Shown here: positions 8,695 to 16,764 of the stretch, piece after piece
Layout: every line of letters starts with the position of its first letter
Position numbering within the stretch: position 1 is the first letter of the stretch
Origin: GCA-2862585 sp965277895
Lineage (GTDB): Bacteria > Bacteroidota > Bacteroidia > Flavobacteriales > UBA7312
Direction: 5' to 3'
NCBI GenBank assembly: GCA_965277895.1
Contig: CBDIDR010000001.1
Coordinates: forward strand, 1,426,001-1,490,000
DNA length: 64,000 nucleotides
Made by a program: the position numbers and the translations under genes
The notes under the pieces: generated by a model
The model's input: only the letters and a program-made list of their open reading frames with translations
Told to the model about the DNA's origin: nothing
The model's database searches: none

Positions 8695-9792
8695 TTATTC
8701 GCAGTTATTGATGTAATATTCTTTTCCTTTTTCCATACCAAGGTCGTAGGCTTTTTGCCAGTCTTCGCATGCACCGTCAACATTTCTGAGCATCTCTCTA
8801 GTAATTCCTCTGTTCAACAATGCCGTAGCGTTATTGGGTTGTAGCTTCACAGCCGACTCTAGGTCTGCTAATGCTCCAGTGTAGTTTTCTTGCATATGAT
8901 AGATAGCGGCTCTATTGCATAGTGCCATGGCGTAGTCTGCATTTATCTCAATGGCTTTCTTAAAGTCTTTCAATGCCAAATCGTAATTCTCCGTTTCAAA
9001 ATAGACCGTTCCTCTGTTGTTGTATGCCATCTCATAGTTGGCATCGGTAGAAATGGCTTTAGCGTAGAACTCTATGGCTTTTTCTGTATTTCCAGATTTT
9101 CGGTAAGCACTTGCCAAATTGTTGTAAATAAAGGCTTGAGCATCGCTTTGTGCTGCCTTTAGGTAATCGGCAATGGCCTTGTCATAATCTTCTAAGGCTC
9201 TGTGGCAACTTCCTCTATCGTTCAGTGCATAGGCATAGCTAGGATTAATGCTTATGGCTTGAGAATAAGCGGCAATGGCTTGCTGATAGTCTTTGTTCAG
9301 ATAAAAAATAACGCCCTTATTATAGGCTGCTTCTGCCCAAGTGGGGTCTACAGATAAGAGGCGGTCATAGGCAACTATGGCTTTATCGCTTTCTTTGTTT
9401 CCATCATAGCATTTGGCTTGTTGAAAGAGTGCATCAAAATTAGTAGCGTCTAAACTAAAGGCTTGTTCTAGAGTTTCAACAGCTTCGGTGTATTGTTTAC
9501 TTTCCTTTTGTGCCAAACCTTTGTTGTAAAAGGCATCAGCATTGCTAGAATCTAAGGCTATTACCTCATCAAATAAACTAATGGATTTGCTAAAGTTTGA
9601 CTCTGCAAATGCCGAGGAGGCTGCATTATAGGTTTCTTGAATAAGCTGCATACGTTCGTTAGAAGTATTAATGGCAGCAATGGAGTCTCTAAATTGAATT
9701 TCTTCAGCGGTGAGGGTGGAATCGACTTGCTCTTGTGCAAAGGCAGTTTGCACCAAGAAAAACAGCGTCAATAACATTAGATAATGTCTCAT
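8695..9792 (-). CDS. Secreted tetratricopeptide-repeat protein
   Basis: 365 residues with a clear signal peptide (MRHYLMLLTLFFLVQTAFAQ) followed by about eight to nine TPR units of 34 residues between about 50 and 360. Each has the usual W/L-x-x-A-x-x-N/G, Y and A/P spacing, for example AYNNRGTVYFETENYDLALK. The final unit ends GACEDWQKAYDLG, common in Bacteroidota Sel1/TPR proteins. It is probably a periplasmic scaffold. Its stop is separated from the start of the OmpA/PD40 gene by one base, so the two products are expected in equal supply and may act in the same envelope complex. Confidence 0.88.
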   Translation of the reverse strand: MRHYLMLLTLFFLVQTAFAQEQVDSTLTAEEIQFRDSIAAINTSNERMQLIQETYNAASSAFAESNFSKSISLFDEVIALDSSNADAFYNKGLAQKESKQYTEAVETLEQAFSLDATNFDALFQQAKCYDGNKESDKAIVAYDRLLSVDPTWAEAAYNKGVIFYLNKDYQQAIAAYSQAISINPSYAYALNDRGSCHRALEDYDKAIADYLKAAQSDAQAFIYNNLASAYRKSGNTEKAIEFYAKAISTDANYEMAYNNRGTVYFETENYDLALKDFKKAIEINADYAMALCNRAAIYHMQENYTGALADLESAVKLQPNNATALLNRGITREMLRNVDGACEDWQKAYDLGMEKGKEYYINNCE

Positions 9793-9872
9793 TCTATTTT
9801 TTTTTAAATATAGGAATAGTGATTTTATAAGCGATTAAATTAAATGTAAAGTTTTTTACAAATTATCAACGA

Positions 9873-9923
9873 AAATAAGCGGCTAAAAGAAGGCTGATTT
9901 TCACATCTAAAAACCGCTTATTT
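9873..9923 (-). terminator. Long-loop inverted repeat, possible terminator of the SGNH gene
   Basis: A perfect 10-base inverted repeat (AAATAAGCGG at 9873-9882, CCGCTTATTT at 9914-9923) with a 31-base spacer lies just after the stop of the minus-strand gene at 9934. On the minus strand the second arm is followed by TTTTC, a weak U tract. Position fits a terminator; the long loop makes this tentative. Confidence 0.4.
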
Positions 9924-9933
9924 AAGAGATTTA

Positions 9934-11205
9934 CTACTCATTCTTAATCAACTTAAAGGTATTGACTTTATCCTCAGAACGCAGCTCTACAATATACTGA
10001 CCGACTTGTGTTAGGGTCGATAAATTTATGCGTTGGTCTTTACTAATGCTTTGCTCCAAAACAACTTTACCTAATACATTATAAATTTTTAAATGACTGT
10101 TAGCCTCTGCCCCTTCAATGCTTATGTAATTAGTGGCTGGATTAGGATATAGCTTAAAGGTATTATTTAAATCTGAGATGTAGGTGGTGGTATCGGTTGT
10201 AGTGGTATCTGCGACCCCACTGATGTTAATTTCAAAAGTGATGGTCTTTTCCAAACAGCCTTCGCCATTAGAGAATACGTTTAGGTTTACGGTATGCTGA
10301 CCTTCATCAAAGGTATGGTTTACTGTTGGCGTAATAGCCGTAGTGCCATCGCCAAAGTCCCACTCCAAATTATCATAATTAGATGCCGAAGCACTAAAGG
10401 TATAGCTGCTGTCATTGAGCATTACAGTATCAGCAGATTGTATGGCAAACATATTCCACACCTGAGTACTATCAAGTACAACAGTTGAAGCTATGGTTTG
10501 TAAGGTGGTAGCATCCTCTTGTGAAACTCCATTTGGTAAATAGCTAGAGCCTACACAGCTTTCTTGAAAAATGGTACAATAAAACACACAGGCTGCCAAA
10601 TAAGAACCCGCTACATTCGGATGACTTTCATCACCAGTATAGAGTTCGAAGTTAGGGTTGTCTTGTATGGACTTTTTCCACGCCATACCAACAGGAGCTA
10701 CTGTGGCTTCATTGTCTATACCCATTTCCAAATAGGATTCTCTTACTCGTTGTTGCATACCTAAATAAGTAAAGATTATGGGGTATTGCTGACCATTTAT
10801 ATTATCTCCATTTTTTCGCCCCCAAGTCATGTAAAAAATAGGTTCTGTACATTCGTAATTATCTTCAATAGCATTCACTAAACTTTCGGCATAAGGATAG
10901 GTTTCTTCAGCTACTTGATAAGGGGGGAAACTGGTTTCATTGCTTTGTCCCTGAATGACTACAAAATCCCATTGTTTTTCGGTTATTTTTTGCAAACTCG
11001 ACGAACCCGCTTGAGCATGTTGCTCCAGTTTCCAACCCCCAGGGGTATTGCTTTCTGTAATAACTGTATCGCCCATTGATGTGGCAATTTCAGATACCAT
11101 ATTCGGCATTTGGTTGTAAAAAGTGTAGGAATTTCCCAAAAACAGCACATCATAGGATTGTGCAAAAATAGACAGTGGTAGAAGTAGTAGAATTATTTTT
11201 TTCAT
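9934..11205 (-). CDS. Secreted SGNH-type hydrolase (DUF4886-like) with PKD and T9SS sorting domain
   Basis: 423 residues. The signal peptide (about 1-16) is followed by an SGNH-like fold: block I FLGNSYTF with candidate nucleophile Ser26, the WDFVVIQGQSNE block, and GDESHPN with candidate His195. Ser-His spacing and the GNSYTF/ESHP forms match the DUF4886 group of esterase-like proteins. A PKD-type domain spans about 255-330 (YDNLEWDFGDGT), then a Thr-rich linker and a type A T9SS C-terminal domain (FKLYPNPATNYISI and GQYIVELRSED). It is therefore exported by T9SS and likely surface-anchored or released. The substrate, perhaps an acylated polysaccharide, is inferred only. The fragment at 11537-11653 is related to its sorting domain. 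Confidence 0.85.
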   Translation of the reverse strand: MKKIILLLLPLSIFAQSYDVLFLGNSYTFYNQMPNMVSEIATSMGDTVITESNTPGGWKLEQHAQAGSSSLQKITEKQWDFVVIQGQSNETSFPPYQVAEETYPYAESLVNAIEDNYECTEPIFYMTWGRKNGDNINGQQYPIIFTYLGMQQRVRESYLEMGIDNEATVAPVGMAWKKSIQDNPNFELYTGDESHPNVAGSYLAACVFYCTIFQESCVGSSYLPNGVSQEDATTLQTIASTVVLDSTQVWNMFAIQSADTVMLNDSSYTFSASASNYDNLEWDFGDGTTAITPTVNHTFDEGQHTVNLNVFSNGEGCLEKTITFEINISGVADTTTTDTTTYISDLNNTFKLYPNPATNYISIEGAEANSHLKIYNVLGKVVLEQSISKDQRINLSTLTQVGQYIVELRSEDKVNTFKLIKNE

Positions 11206-11327
11206 AATAGATATGTCTTTAAGTTTCGTTAAAAATACAAAATAAAAGCAAACGCTATGCTTTCATCTACTTTCTAGCGAACACAATTCTGGATTTAAAT
11301 ATGAATAAACGTTAAGATTTAAAATTA

Positions 11328-11540
11328 TCAAAGTGTCCAACTGGCTGAGGAAAGGGTAATTTTTACATCCTCTTCAACACTTATCTTAATGGATTTATAG
11401 TCCGTATCATTTGCTTCGTTGTACGAGCGATGGGCACTATCACAATAGGGCATTCGAGCACTCAATCCACAGGTACAAATACTGTATCTTCTGTCTTTTT
11501 TGAGTTCAATTTCAAATTCTTTATTAGTTGGTTTAGTCAT
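11328..11540 (-). CDS. Small CDGSH-type iron-sulfur protein
   Basis: 70 residues. The core ICTCGLSARMPYCDSAHR gives the CDGSH pattern C-x-C-x2-S-x3-P-x-C-D-x-x-H, with cluster ligands Cys22, Cys24, Cys33 and His37, which would bind a [2Fe-2S] cluster. The usual Gly-Ser after C-D is Ser-Ala here. It is cytosolic with no signal peptide. The role is unknown; family members serve in redox or Fe-S handling. The start ATG overlaps the TGA that ends the T9SS sorting-domain remnant upstream (11537-11539). The gap 11206-11327 downstream is AT-rich and I see nothing in it. Confidence 0.8.
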   Translation of the reverse strand: MTKPTNKEFEIELKKDRRYSICTCGLSARMPYCDSAHRSYNEANDTDYKSIKISVEEDVKITLSSASWTL

Positions 11541-11653
11541 TCTAGAATAGTTATTAGGGTTTTGACTTCATTTTCTTTACATAGCTCTACTATATACTGA
11601 CTGTCTTGTTAGTAAGAAAGATGAAAATTAATCTTTTCATAGGTTGAACTTGT
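11537..11653 (-). pseudogene. Remnant of a T9SS type A C-terminal sorting domain
   Basis: Between stops, the minus strand reads TSSTYEKINFHLSY, stop (TAA at 11609-11611), then QDSQYIVELCKENEVKTLIT and a few more residues to TGA 11537-11539. This aligns with the end of the SGNH protein encoded at 9934-11205, whose tail reads SKDQRINLSTLTQ then VGQYIVELRSEDKVNTF. The nucleotide sequences also resemble each other (GCTCTAC-ATATACTGAC shared). No gene body remains upstream. I interpret it as the last piece of a lost, secreted paralogue, truncated and then disabled by a nonsense change. Confidence 0.65.
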
Positions 11654-11701
11654 TTAAAATGTTGTATAAAATTACAAAATCAAAATGAATGCAAAAAAAA
11701 C

Positions 11702-11709
11702 TACTTTTG
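11702..11709 (+). promoter_or_regulatory. -7 promoter element TACTTTTG abutting a start codon
   Basis: A perfect match to the Bacteroidota -7 consensus TAnnTTTG. It ends only 4 bases before the ATG of the CsgG-like gene at 11714, so the transcript would begin at or within a few bases of the start codon. Confidence 0.5.
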
Positions 11710-11713
11710 TAGT

Positions 11714-13108
11714 ATGAAGAGTTCAATTATCAAAGCTATCGTATTACTATTTGCGATATTCTCATTAACAAGTTGCGATACTCCAAAATCATTAACCAAA
11801 AAAGGAGATAAGTTTTCTGAAAAATCTTTGTACGCCGATGCTTGTCAGTTTTACATGCAAGCATTGAATCAAAAGGGAGATTTCATAGAAGCTAAAGAAG
11901 GCTTAAGAGCATCTGGACAAAAACAGGTAAATATACATCTTGACAACTTTTTCAAATCGAAAAACTTCGGCGAAGAGCGTAAGGCCATCTACCACTACAG
12001 AGACGCTTCCTCTCTACAAAGTAAGATTGCGACTTATTCTATTCAAGTAGATATTCCACAAACCTACACCAGTGACTATAATACTCTTGTAGATGATTAC
12101 GTAGCTACCAATTACGACAAAGCAATTGATTTACTTGAGGAAGAAAAGTTTGCTGAATCGGAAAAATTACTAAAAGAAATCACTCTACTAAAACCAAACT
12201 TCAAGGATGTAGAGAGCATGAAGAATGTGGCTACATTCGAGCCTATTTACCGTTCTGCCAACGAATTCTTAGAGCTCGAAAAATTTCGCTCGGCTTATTA
12301 TGAATTTGAAAAGATTCCCGCATCCTATAAAGAATGTGAAAGTCGTAAGGCATTGGCATTAGAAGCTGGCTTATTGTCTATTGGGGTAATGAAGTTTCAA
12401 AATTCCACTCGCCAAAGGGGTGGTGAGTCTGCTATTTCTGCTCTAATTACCGAGGAGTTAATCCAATTAGATAATCCATTTATTAAAATAGTGGATCGCC
12501 AACAGGTACAAACCTTAATAGATGAACAGCTACTGGGGATGAGCGGACAAGTATCCGAAAATACAAGTGCACAAGCTGGTGCTTTGATTGGGGCTAAAGC
12601 CATGCTTAATGGCAAATTGGTAAGCTACTCCAAGCAAGAACAAGCTATTCAGAAAAGCTCTAAAAAGGGATGGCTAGAACGAAAGATTCGTAAGTACAAC
12701 GAAGAGACTGAAAAATATTACTACGAAACGGTTTACGACAAAATTAGATACGACGAATACTATGGAAGTGCTAGCGTACAGGTAGGCTTTCAATTTCAAT
12801 TATTATCTGCCGAAAGTGGCGAAATTCTCCTTAGCAAACTGATAAATATTAATAAAAATGATGAGCTTCATTTTGCTGAATCAAATTACGATTACAGAAA
12901 TATAGTGCCAGGTAGCTGGAGATGGGAAAACAAAAAGAGTCCTAACGATGTTATTAAAGACTCCTTTTCTGATAAACGTGCTCTGAAACAGTTATTCAAA
13001 AACAAAAAAACCTTAATGTCTATCAACGAATTGTCAAACTCCATCTATACTGACATTGCTAAAGATGTGAGTGATAAGATTAACAACTACAATCCTGAAA
13101 ATGAATAA
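11714..13108 (+). CDS. CsgG-family lipoprotein with N-terminal repeats
   Basis: 464 residues. A lipoprotein signal ends at FSLTSC (Cys21). Residues about 25-220 contain TPR-like helices (DACQFYMQALNQKGDFIEA). A CsgG-type domain begins at about 222: LSIGVMKFQN, ITEELIQ, then IKIVDRQQVQTLIDEQ and AGALIGAKAMLNGKL, matching the family pattern of a strand, an R-x-x-x-x-L-L-x-E-Q helix and a G-x-x-x-G-A strand. CsgG proteins form outer-membrane channels for curli, but the fold also occurs in HfaB, FlgT/LpoB-like and other envelope lipoproteins. No curli subunit genes are visible nearby. It is translationally coupled to the LPP20 gene (8-base overlap). Its exact role is unknown; outer-membrane assembly or secretion is likely. 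Confidence 0.8.
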   Translation: MKSSIIKAIVLLFAIFSLTSCDTPKSLTKKGDKFSEKSLYADACQFYMQALNQKGDFIEAKEGLRASGQKQVNIHLDNFFKSKNFGEERKAIYHYRDASSLQSKIATYSIQVDIPQTYTSDYNTLVDDYVATNYDKAIDLLEEEKFAESEKLLKEITLLKPNFKDVESMKNVATFEPIYRSANEFLELEKFRSAYYEFEKIPASYKECESRKALALEAGLLSIGVMKFQNSTRQRGGESAISALITEELIQLDNPFIKIVDRQQVQTLIDEQLLGMSGQVSENTSAQAGALIGAKAMLNGKLVSYSKQEQAIQKSSKKGWLERKIRKYNEETEKYYYETVYDKIRYDEYYGSASVQVGFQFQLLSAESGEILLSKLININKNDELHFAESNYDYRNIVPGSWRWENKKSPNDVIKDSFSDKRALKQLFKNKKTLMSINELSNSIYTDIAKDVSDKINNYNPENE

Positions 13109-14462
13109 ACTTCTATTTCCCATTGCATTTTTATTTCTTTTCTCCTGCAATAGCCCAAAAGAAGTGGCTAACAGTATGGACGGTATTCCTGAATGGGTAA
13201 AGGAGTACCCTGTTTCTGAAACTCACTATACTGGTATAGGAATTGCCGATAGAAGTACACACCCTTTAGACTATATAAAGATAGCACAGCAAAATGCTTT
13301 GCAAAACCTTATGTCACAAATTAAAGTGACCATCTCTTCTCAATCGGTATTCTTACAAATGGAAAGAGAAAATGGCTACGAGGAAGATTTTAAATCCAAC
13401 ATAGAAGTTAAAGCCAAAGAAATTCTTGAGGGCTACGAGCTAGTCAGTACCTACACGCAAAGCAATGAGTATTGGGTGTACTACCAATTGAGTAAACAAC
13501 AGTATCACGAAACTAGAAACGCTAGAATTCAAGAAGCCATTGAGGAGTCTAAATACTTTCTCAACAAAGCTGTATTGTACTCTACCCCTTACAAGGACAA
13601 ATACATTTATTATGTACAAGCCCTGGCTAAGCTAGAGCCGTATTTAAGCGAGCCTCTACTGACTGAATTCGACAGGGAGAATGTATATCTAGGAAGTGAA
13701 ATCATTGCTCGTTTTCGCTCTTATGTGGATGACTATCAGCTCTATTGCCTCAGCAAAAAGATTAGTGCAATGATTGGTAATACCGTTTCTAAAATTGATA
13801 TAGCCGTAGAATACGAAGGCAATAGGCTATCGAACATCCCTCTAATGGCAGTATCGGCTGATTTGGAATTAAAAAACCTCAGCAAAAGCTCAAATGAAAA
13901 TGGTGTTTTTACTACTTCAGTACCTAAAATTAAAAGTACGCAAGCTGTTCAAAAAATAGAAGCTGGTATAAACTTTCAAGAGTGGCTGGATGAAGGCACA
14001 AAAAGTGAGTTCATTCAAAAGCTATTTAAGAGCATAAAAACACATCAGATAACTATTCCTATTTACGTCTATACTCCTACTGTATTTGTTAGTTCTGAGG
14101 AAAAGCATTTTAATATTGACAAGAAAGAGTCAGAACTTCGGTTTGCAGCCGAAAGTGCTTTGACAAAAATGGGCTTTACACCCGTTGGTAATAAGAACGA
14201 GGCTCAACTGATAATGAACATAAGTGCCGATACTCAAAAAGGTAGAGAAATCAAAAACCAAAATATGTTTACCGCTTTCCTAAACATGTCTGTACAAGTT
14301 AAGGATTTACAAGGGCGAATTGTTTTTAGCGATAACATCACCAAACTAAAAGGCATTCAATTGGACTTTAATCAGGCAGACTTAAACGCCTATCAGCTAG
14401 CAAAAGATGAAATAAGTAATTCTATTATTGCTGATTTTGTAGATAGTTTCACAAAAGATTAA
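13101..14462 (+). CDS. LPP20-family lipoprotein
   Basis: 453 residues from ATG 13101, which overlaps the CsgG-gene stop. The lipoprotein signal peptide is MNKLLFPIAFLFLFSC (Cys16). Residues about 30-135 carry the LPP20/FlgP-like domain: IPEWVKEYP, then TGIGIADRST, a helix of A-Q-Q-N-A-L-x-x-L, and I-S-S-Q. The remaining about 300 residues are mixed alpha/beta with a late segment (AESALTKMGFTPV, then LIMNISADTQ) resembling the small beta-alpha-beta modules of CsgG/TolB-N-like lipoproteins; I cannot name it. The frame is open from 13071, but the extra residues lack a signal peptide. The gene pairing suggests one envelope complex with the CsgG-like protein. Confidence 0.8.
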   Translation: MNKLLFPIAFLFLFSCNSPKEVANSMDGIPEWVKEYPVSETHYTGIGIADRSTHPLDYIKIAQQNALQNLMSQIKVTISSQSVFLQMERENGYEEDFKSNIEVKAKEILEGYELVSTYTQSNEYWVYYQLSKQQYHETRNARIQEAIEESKYFLNKAVLYSTPYKDKYIYYVQALAKLEPYLSEPLLTEFDRENVYLGSEIIARFRSYVDDYQLYCLSKKISAMIGNTVSKIDIAVEYEGNRLSNIPLMAVSADLELKNLSKSSNENGVFTTSVPKIKSTQAVQKIEAGINFQEWLDEGTKSEFIQKLFKSIKTHQITIPIYVYTPTVFVSSEEKHFNIDKKESELRFAAESALTKMGFTPVGNKNEAQLIMNISADTQKGREIKNQNMFTAFLNMSVQVKDLQGRIVFSDNITKLKGIQLDFNQADLNAYQLAKDEISNSIIADFVDSFTKD

Positions 14463-14466
14463 AAAA

Positions 14467-14486
14467 AAACCCGCACGAGGCGAGTT
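14467..14486. terminator. Imperfect hairpin between convergent genes
   Basis: AAAC and CGC pair with GCG and GTTT around an ACGAG loop, with one C-A mismatch, flanked by an A run on the left and TTTT on the right. It sits between the convergent LPP20 genes and could stop transcription from both sides. The stem is short. Confidence 0.4.
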
Positions 14487-14509
14487 TTAATTTTTAAATA
14501 AAAAAGGAA

Positions 14510-15085
14510 TTAGTAGCCTTTCGACATGCGTTCCATTTCCTTTTCAAATGTTTCTTTGAACTTTTCGTAGTTGTAATCAGCTCTTAACTTCTCATCTTTT
14601 GAAAGTCTTTCGTGATACTTTGATGCTAATTTTTCAGCAGCAATTTCCATAGCCATATAGCATTTGTACTTTCCTTGTGCTGTCTTAGTCATTTTCTCAC
14701 AAATCGTAACTACACCTTTCAACTGCTCATCAACAATAGTTCGAGACATCTCATTAAAGGTTTCTGTTACTTCTTCTTTGTTGTTAAACTCTGAAGAACT
14801 TACATAATTATCACCAACAATTTTCATTGTTGAACTGATTGTTTTTGCTATTTCAGCTTGAGTATTTGAACGTGCTTTTTTCTTAGCCGTCATTTGGTCT
14901 AAACTCTCACCAACAGCATTTCCTCTAAAGGTATTTTTATCAGAAAAATACTTGTCGCCAGAGCAATACTGCTCAATCAATACTTCACCTTGGTCTTCAA
15001 CACTTAATCCTTTGTTAGAGTTACATGAGACAAGTGCAAAAGCCAATACAATTGCAAATGGAAAACTTACTTTTAAATTCATCAT
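14510..15085 (-). CDS. LPP20-like lipoprotein
   Basis: 191 residues with a lipoprotein signal ending LVSC (Cys21). The body carries the LPP20-type signature GNAVGESLDQMTAKKKARSN followed by TQAEIAKTISSTMKIV, then a helical region (TETFNEMSRTIVDEQL) and a conserved-looking KCYMAMEIAAEKL strand-helix. That organisation is shared with LPP20/FlgP-type lipoproteins and with the N-terminal part of the convergent protein encoded at 13101. The C-terminal 40 residues are a charged helix (KDEKLRADYNYEKFKETFEKE). It faces the CsgG-LPP20 pair tail to tail, so the three probably belong to one functional cluster. Function unknown. Confidence 0.72.
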   Translation of the reverse strand: MMNLKVSFPFAIVLAFALVSCNSNKGLSVEDQGEVLIEQYCSGDKYFSDKNTFRGNAVGESLDQMTAKKKARSNTQAEIAKTISSTMKIVGDNYVSSSEFNNKEEVTETFNEMSRTIVDEQLKGVVTICEKMTKTAQGKYKCYMAMEIAAEKLASKYHERLSKDEKLRADYNYEKFKETFEKEMERMSKGY

Positions 15086-15190
15086 TCTTGTTTTTAATGT
15101 TTCAGTGTATAAAAGTAAACTTTTTTTACTAAGATTTATTTTACAACTAATAATGAAATTTTATGAATTGCCAAAAACGTAATTTTTAAC

Positions 15191-15198
15191 GATATTTG
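15191..15198 (+). promoter_or_regulatory. Probable -7 element GATATTTG
   Basis: GATATTTG differs from TAnnTTTG only in the first base and lies 30 bases before the ATG at 15229. The same variant occurs in both divergent promoters at 56034-56138, which makes it credible as a promoter form in this genome. Confidence 0.35.
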
Positions 15199-15228
15199 TG
15201 TACCTAAAAAATAACCTATACAAGAACT

Positions 15229-16764
15229 ATGACTAAGTATATATTCATTTTAATTTTATCATTATTTTTCATCAATAGCAGTATTGCACAAACACATGTA
15301 CTAGATGAAGGCACCGTATTATTCGAAAGAGAAGTCGTTAATGGCTTAGACGTGCCTTGGGAAATCAAATGGGGACCAGACAATCATATTTGGGTAACCG
15401 AACGTTCAGGACAAATCAGCCGTGTAAACGTCGAAACAGGCGAACAATATCCTATTCTTAATTTAATAGCTCAACTCTACGACTCAGGCGAATCCGGACT
15501 TTTAGGCATGGAAATTCACCCAGACTTTAACAATGGTGCTCCTTATGTATTTTTAGCTTACACCTACGGCAATCAGGGTAATGCCAGTGAAAAAATAGTG
15601 TACTACGAATACGATGCAGAGCAAGATGCTCTAATCAATGAAACTGTAATTGTTGATGGAATTGATGGTAACAGTACTCATATTGGCTGCCGATTATTAG
15701 CCGTTGATAACACAACCCTACTCATTACCACTGGAGATGCTCAAAATTGGAATGCCTCACAAAATGTAAATGCTTTAACGGGTAAAACTCTTAGAGTAAA
15801 TATAGACAAGGATAGTGATGACTTCGGTAGTCCTAAATCGGATAACCCTAACCCTAACAGCTTTGTATACAGTATTGGACACAGAAATGCTCAAGGCTTA
15901 GCTGTGGCACCAAACGGTATTGTTTACAGTTCAGAGCATGGCCCTAATAACGATGATGAATTAAACATCATTGAATCAAATTTAAACTACGGATGGCCAA
16001 ATGTTCAAGGCTTTTGCGATGATTTTGCAGATATGTATTATGCCGATGATTTAAGTAGTTCTTTTTCGGAAAACGATTATTGTGAGGAAAATAATATTGT
16101 TGAGCCTTTATGGAGTAGTGGCTCATCTTCAACTATTGCTCCTTCTGATATTATTTGGTACGACCACCCATCTATCCCAGAATTTCAGAACTCATTACTG
16201 ATGACGGTTTTAAAAGCAAAGAAACTAGTTCGTTTTACATTCAATGAAGCAGGAGATGTAATAGATACAGAAACTGACTTCTTCCAATACGAATGGGGGC
16301 GATTGAGAGACATATGCGTTGCTCCCAACGGAAAGATTTACTTAGCTACCAATGGTAATTCATGGCCAAGTCAAGGACCAAATGAAATTATTGAACTTTG
16401 GAATGACGATTACGTCTATGCAGCAACTTTCAACTGTACCGTTGATGGCTGTGTTGAAGTAAGTGATGGAATGGGCGAATACAGTAGTATTGACGATTGT
16501 ACTAATGCTTGTACCACTCCTACTAGCATCAGCGACAATTCTGAAAAGACATTTAGCTTTTACCCCAACCCAAATTCAACTGAAGGGCAACTGCTTTTCA
16601 ATATCGATGCCGACCCATTTTACCTTCAAATAATGAATATTCAAGGGCAATTGGTACACGAACAAAAAGTAGAAAATAAACGACTAAATCTAAACGGATT
16701 AATCGAAAACGGTGTATACTTTATAAAAGCCAATAGCTATAACGGAAAACTCATCATAAAATAA
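15229..16764 (+). CDS. Secreted PQQ-type sugar dehydrogenase-like propeller (GSDH) with T9SS sorting domain
   Basis: 511 residues. The signal peptide (about 1-20) is followed by a glucose/sorbosone dehydrogenase-type six-bladed propeller at about 40-390: VPWEIKWGPDNHIWVTERSG, then GLLGMEIHPDF, HIGCRLL, LITTGDA, the SIGHRNAQGLA block and SSEHGPNNDDELNI. The GHRNxQG and EHGP-x-x-x-D-E motifs are those of PQQ/Ca-dependent aldose dehydrogenases. A compact Cys-rich module (about 398-427) and a T9SS type A sorting domain (FSFYPNPNS, GVYFIKANS) follow. It is probably an extracellular sugar or aldehyde oxidase; PQQ use is inferred. Its stop overlaps the start of the next gene (TAATG), and that product shares the Cys module. 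Confidence 0.88.
   Translation: MTKYIFILILSLFFINSSIAQTHVLDEGTVLFEREVVNGLDVPWEIKWGPDNHIWVTERSGQISRVNVETGEQYPILNLIAQLYDSGESGLLGMEIHPDFNNGAPYVFLAYTYGNQGNASEKIVYYEYDAEQDALINETVIVDGIDGNSTHIGCRLLAVDNTTLLITTGDAQNWNASQNVNALTGKTLRVNIDKDSDDFGSPKSDNPNPNSFVYSIGHRNAQGLAVAPNGIVYSSEHGPNNDDELNIIESNLNYGWPNVQGFCDDFADMYYADDLSSSFSENDYCEENNIVEPLWSSGSSSTIAPSDIIWYDHPSIPEFQNSLLMTVLKAKKLVRFTFNEAGDVIDTETDFFQYEWGRLRDICVAPNGKIYLATNGNSWPSQGPNEIIELWNDDYVYAATFNCTVDGCVEVSDGMGEYSSIDDCTNACTTPTSISDNSEKTFSFYPNPNSTEGQLLFNIDADPFYLQIMNIQGQLVHEQKVENKRLNLNGLIENGVYFIKANSYNGKLIIK

Noticed and set aside
8694..8783. N-terminal extension of the OmpA/PD40 protein
   Set aside because: It lies inside the upstream TPR gene and would bury the signal peptide that starts at 8693.
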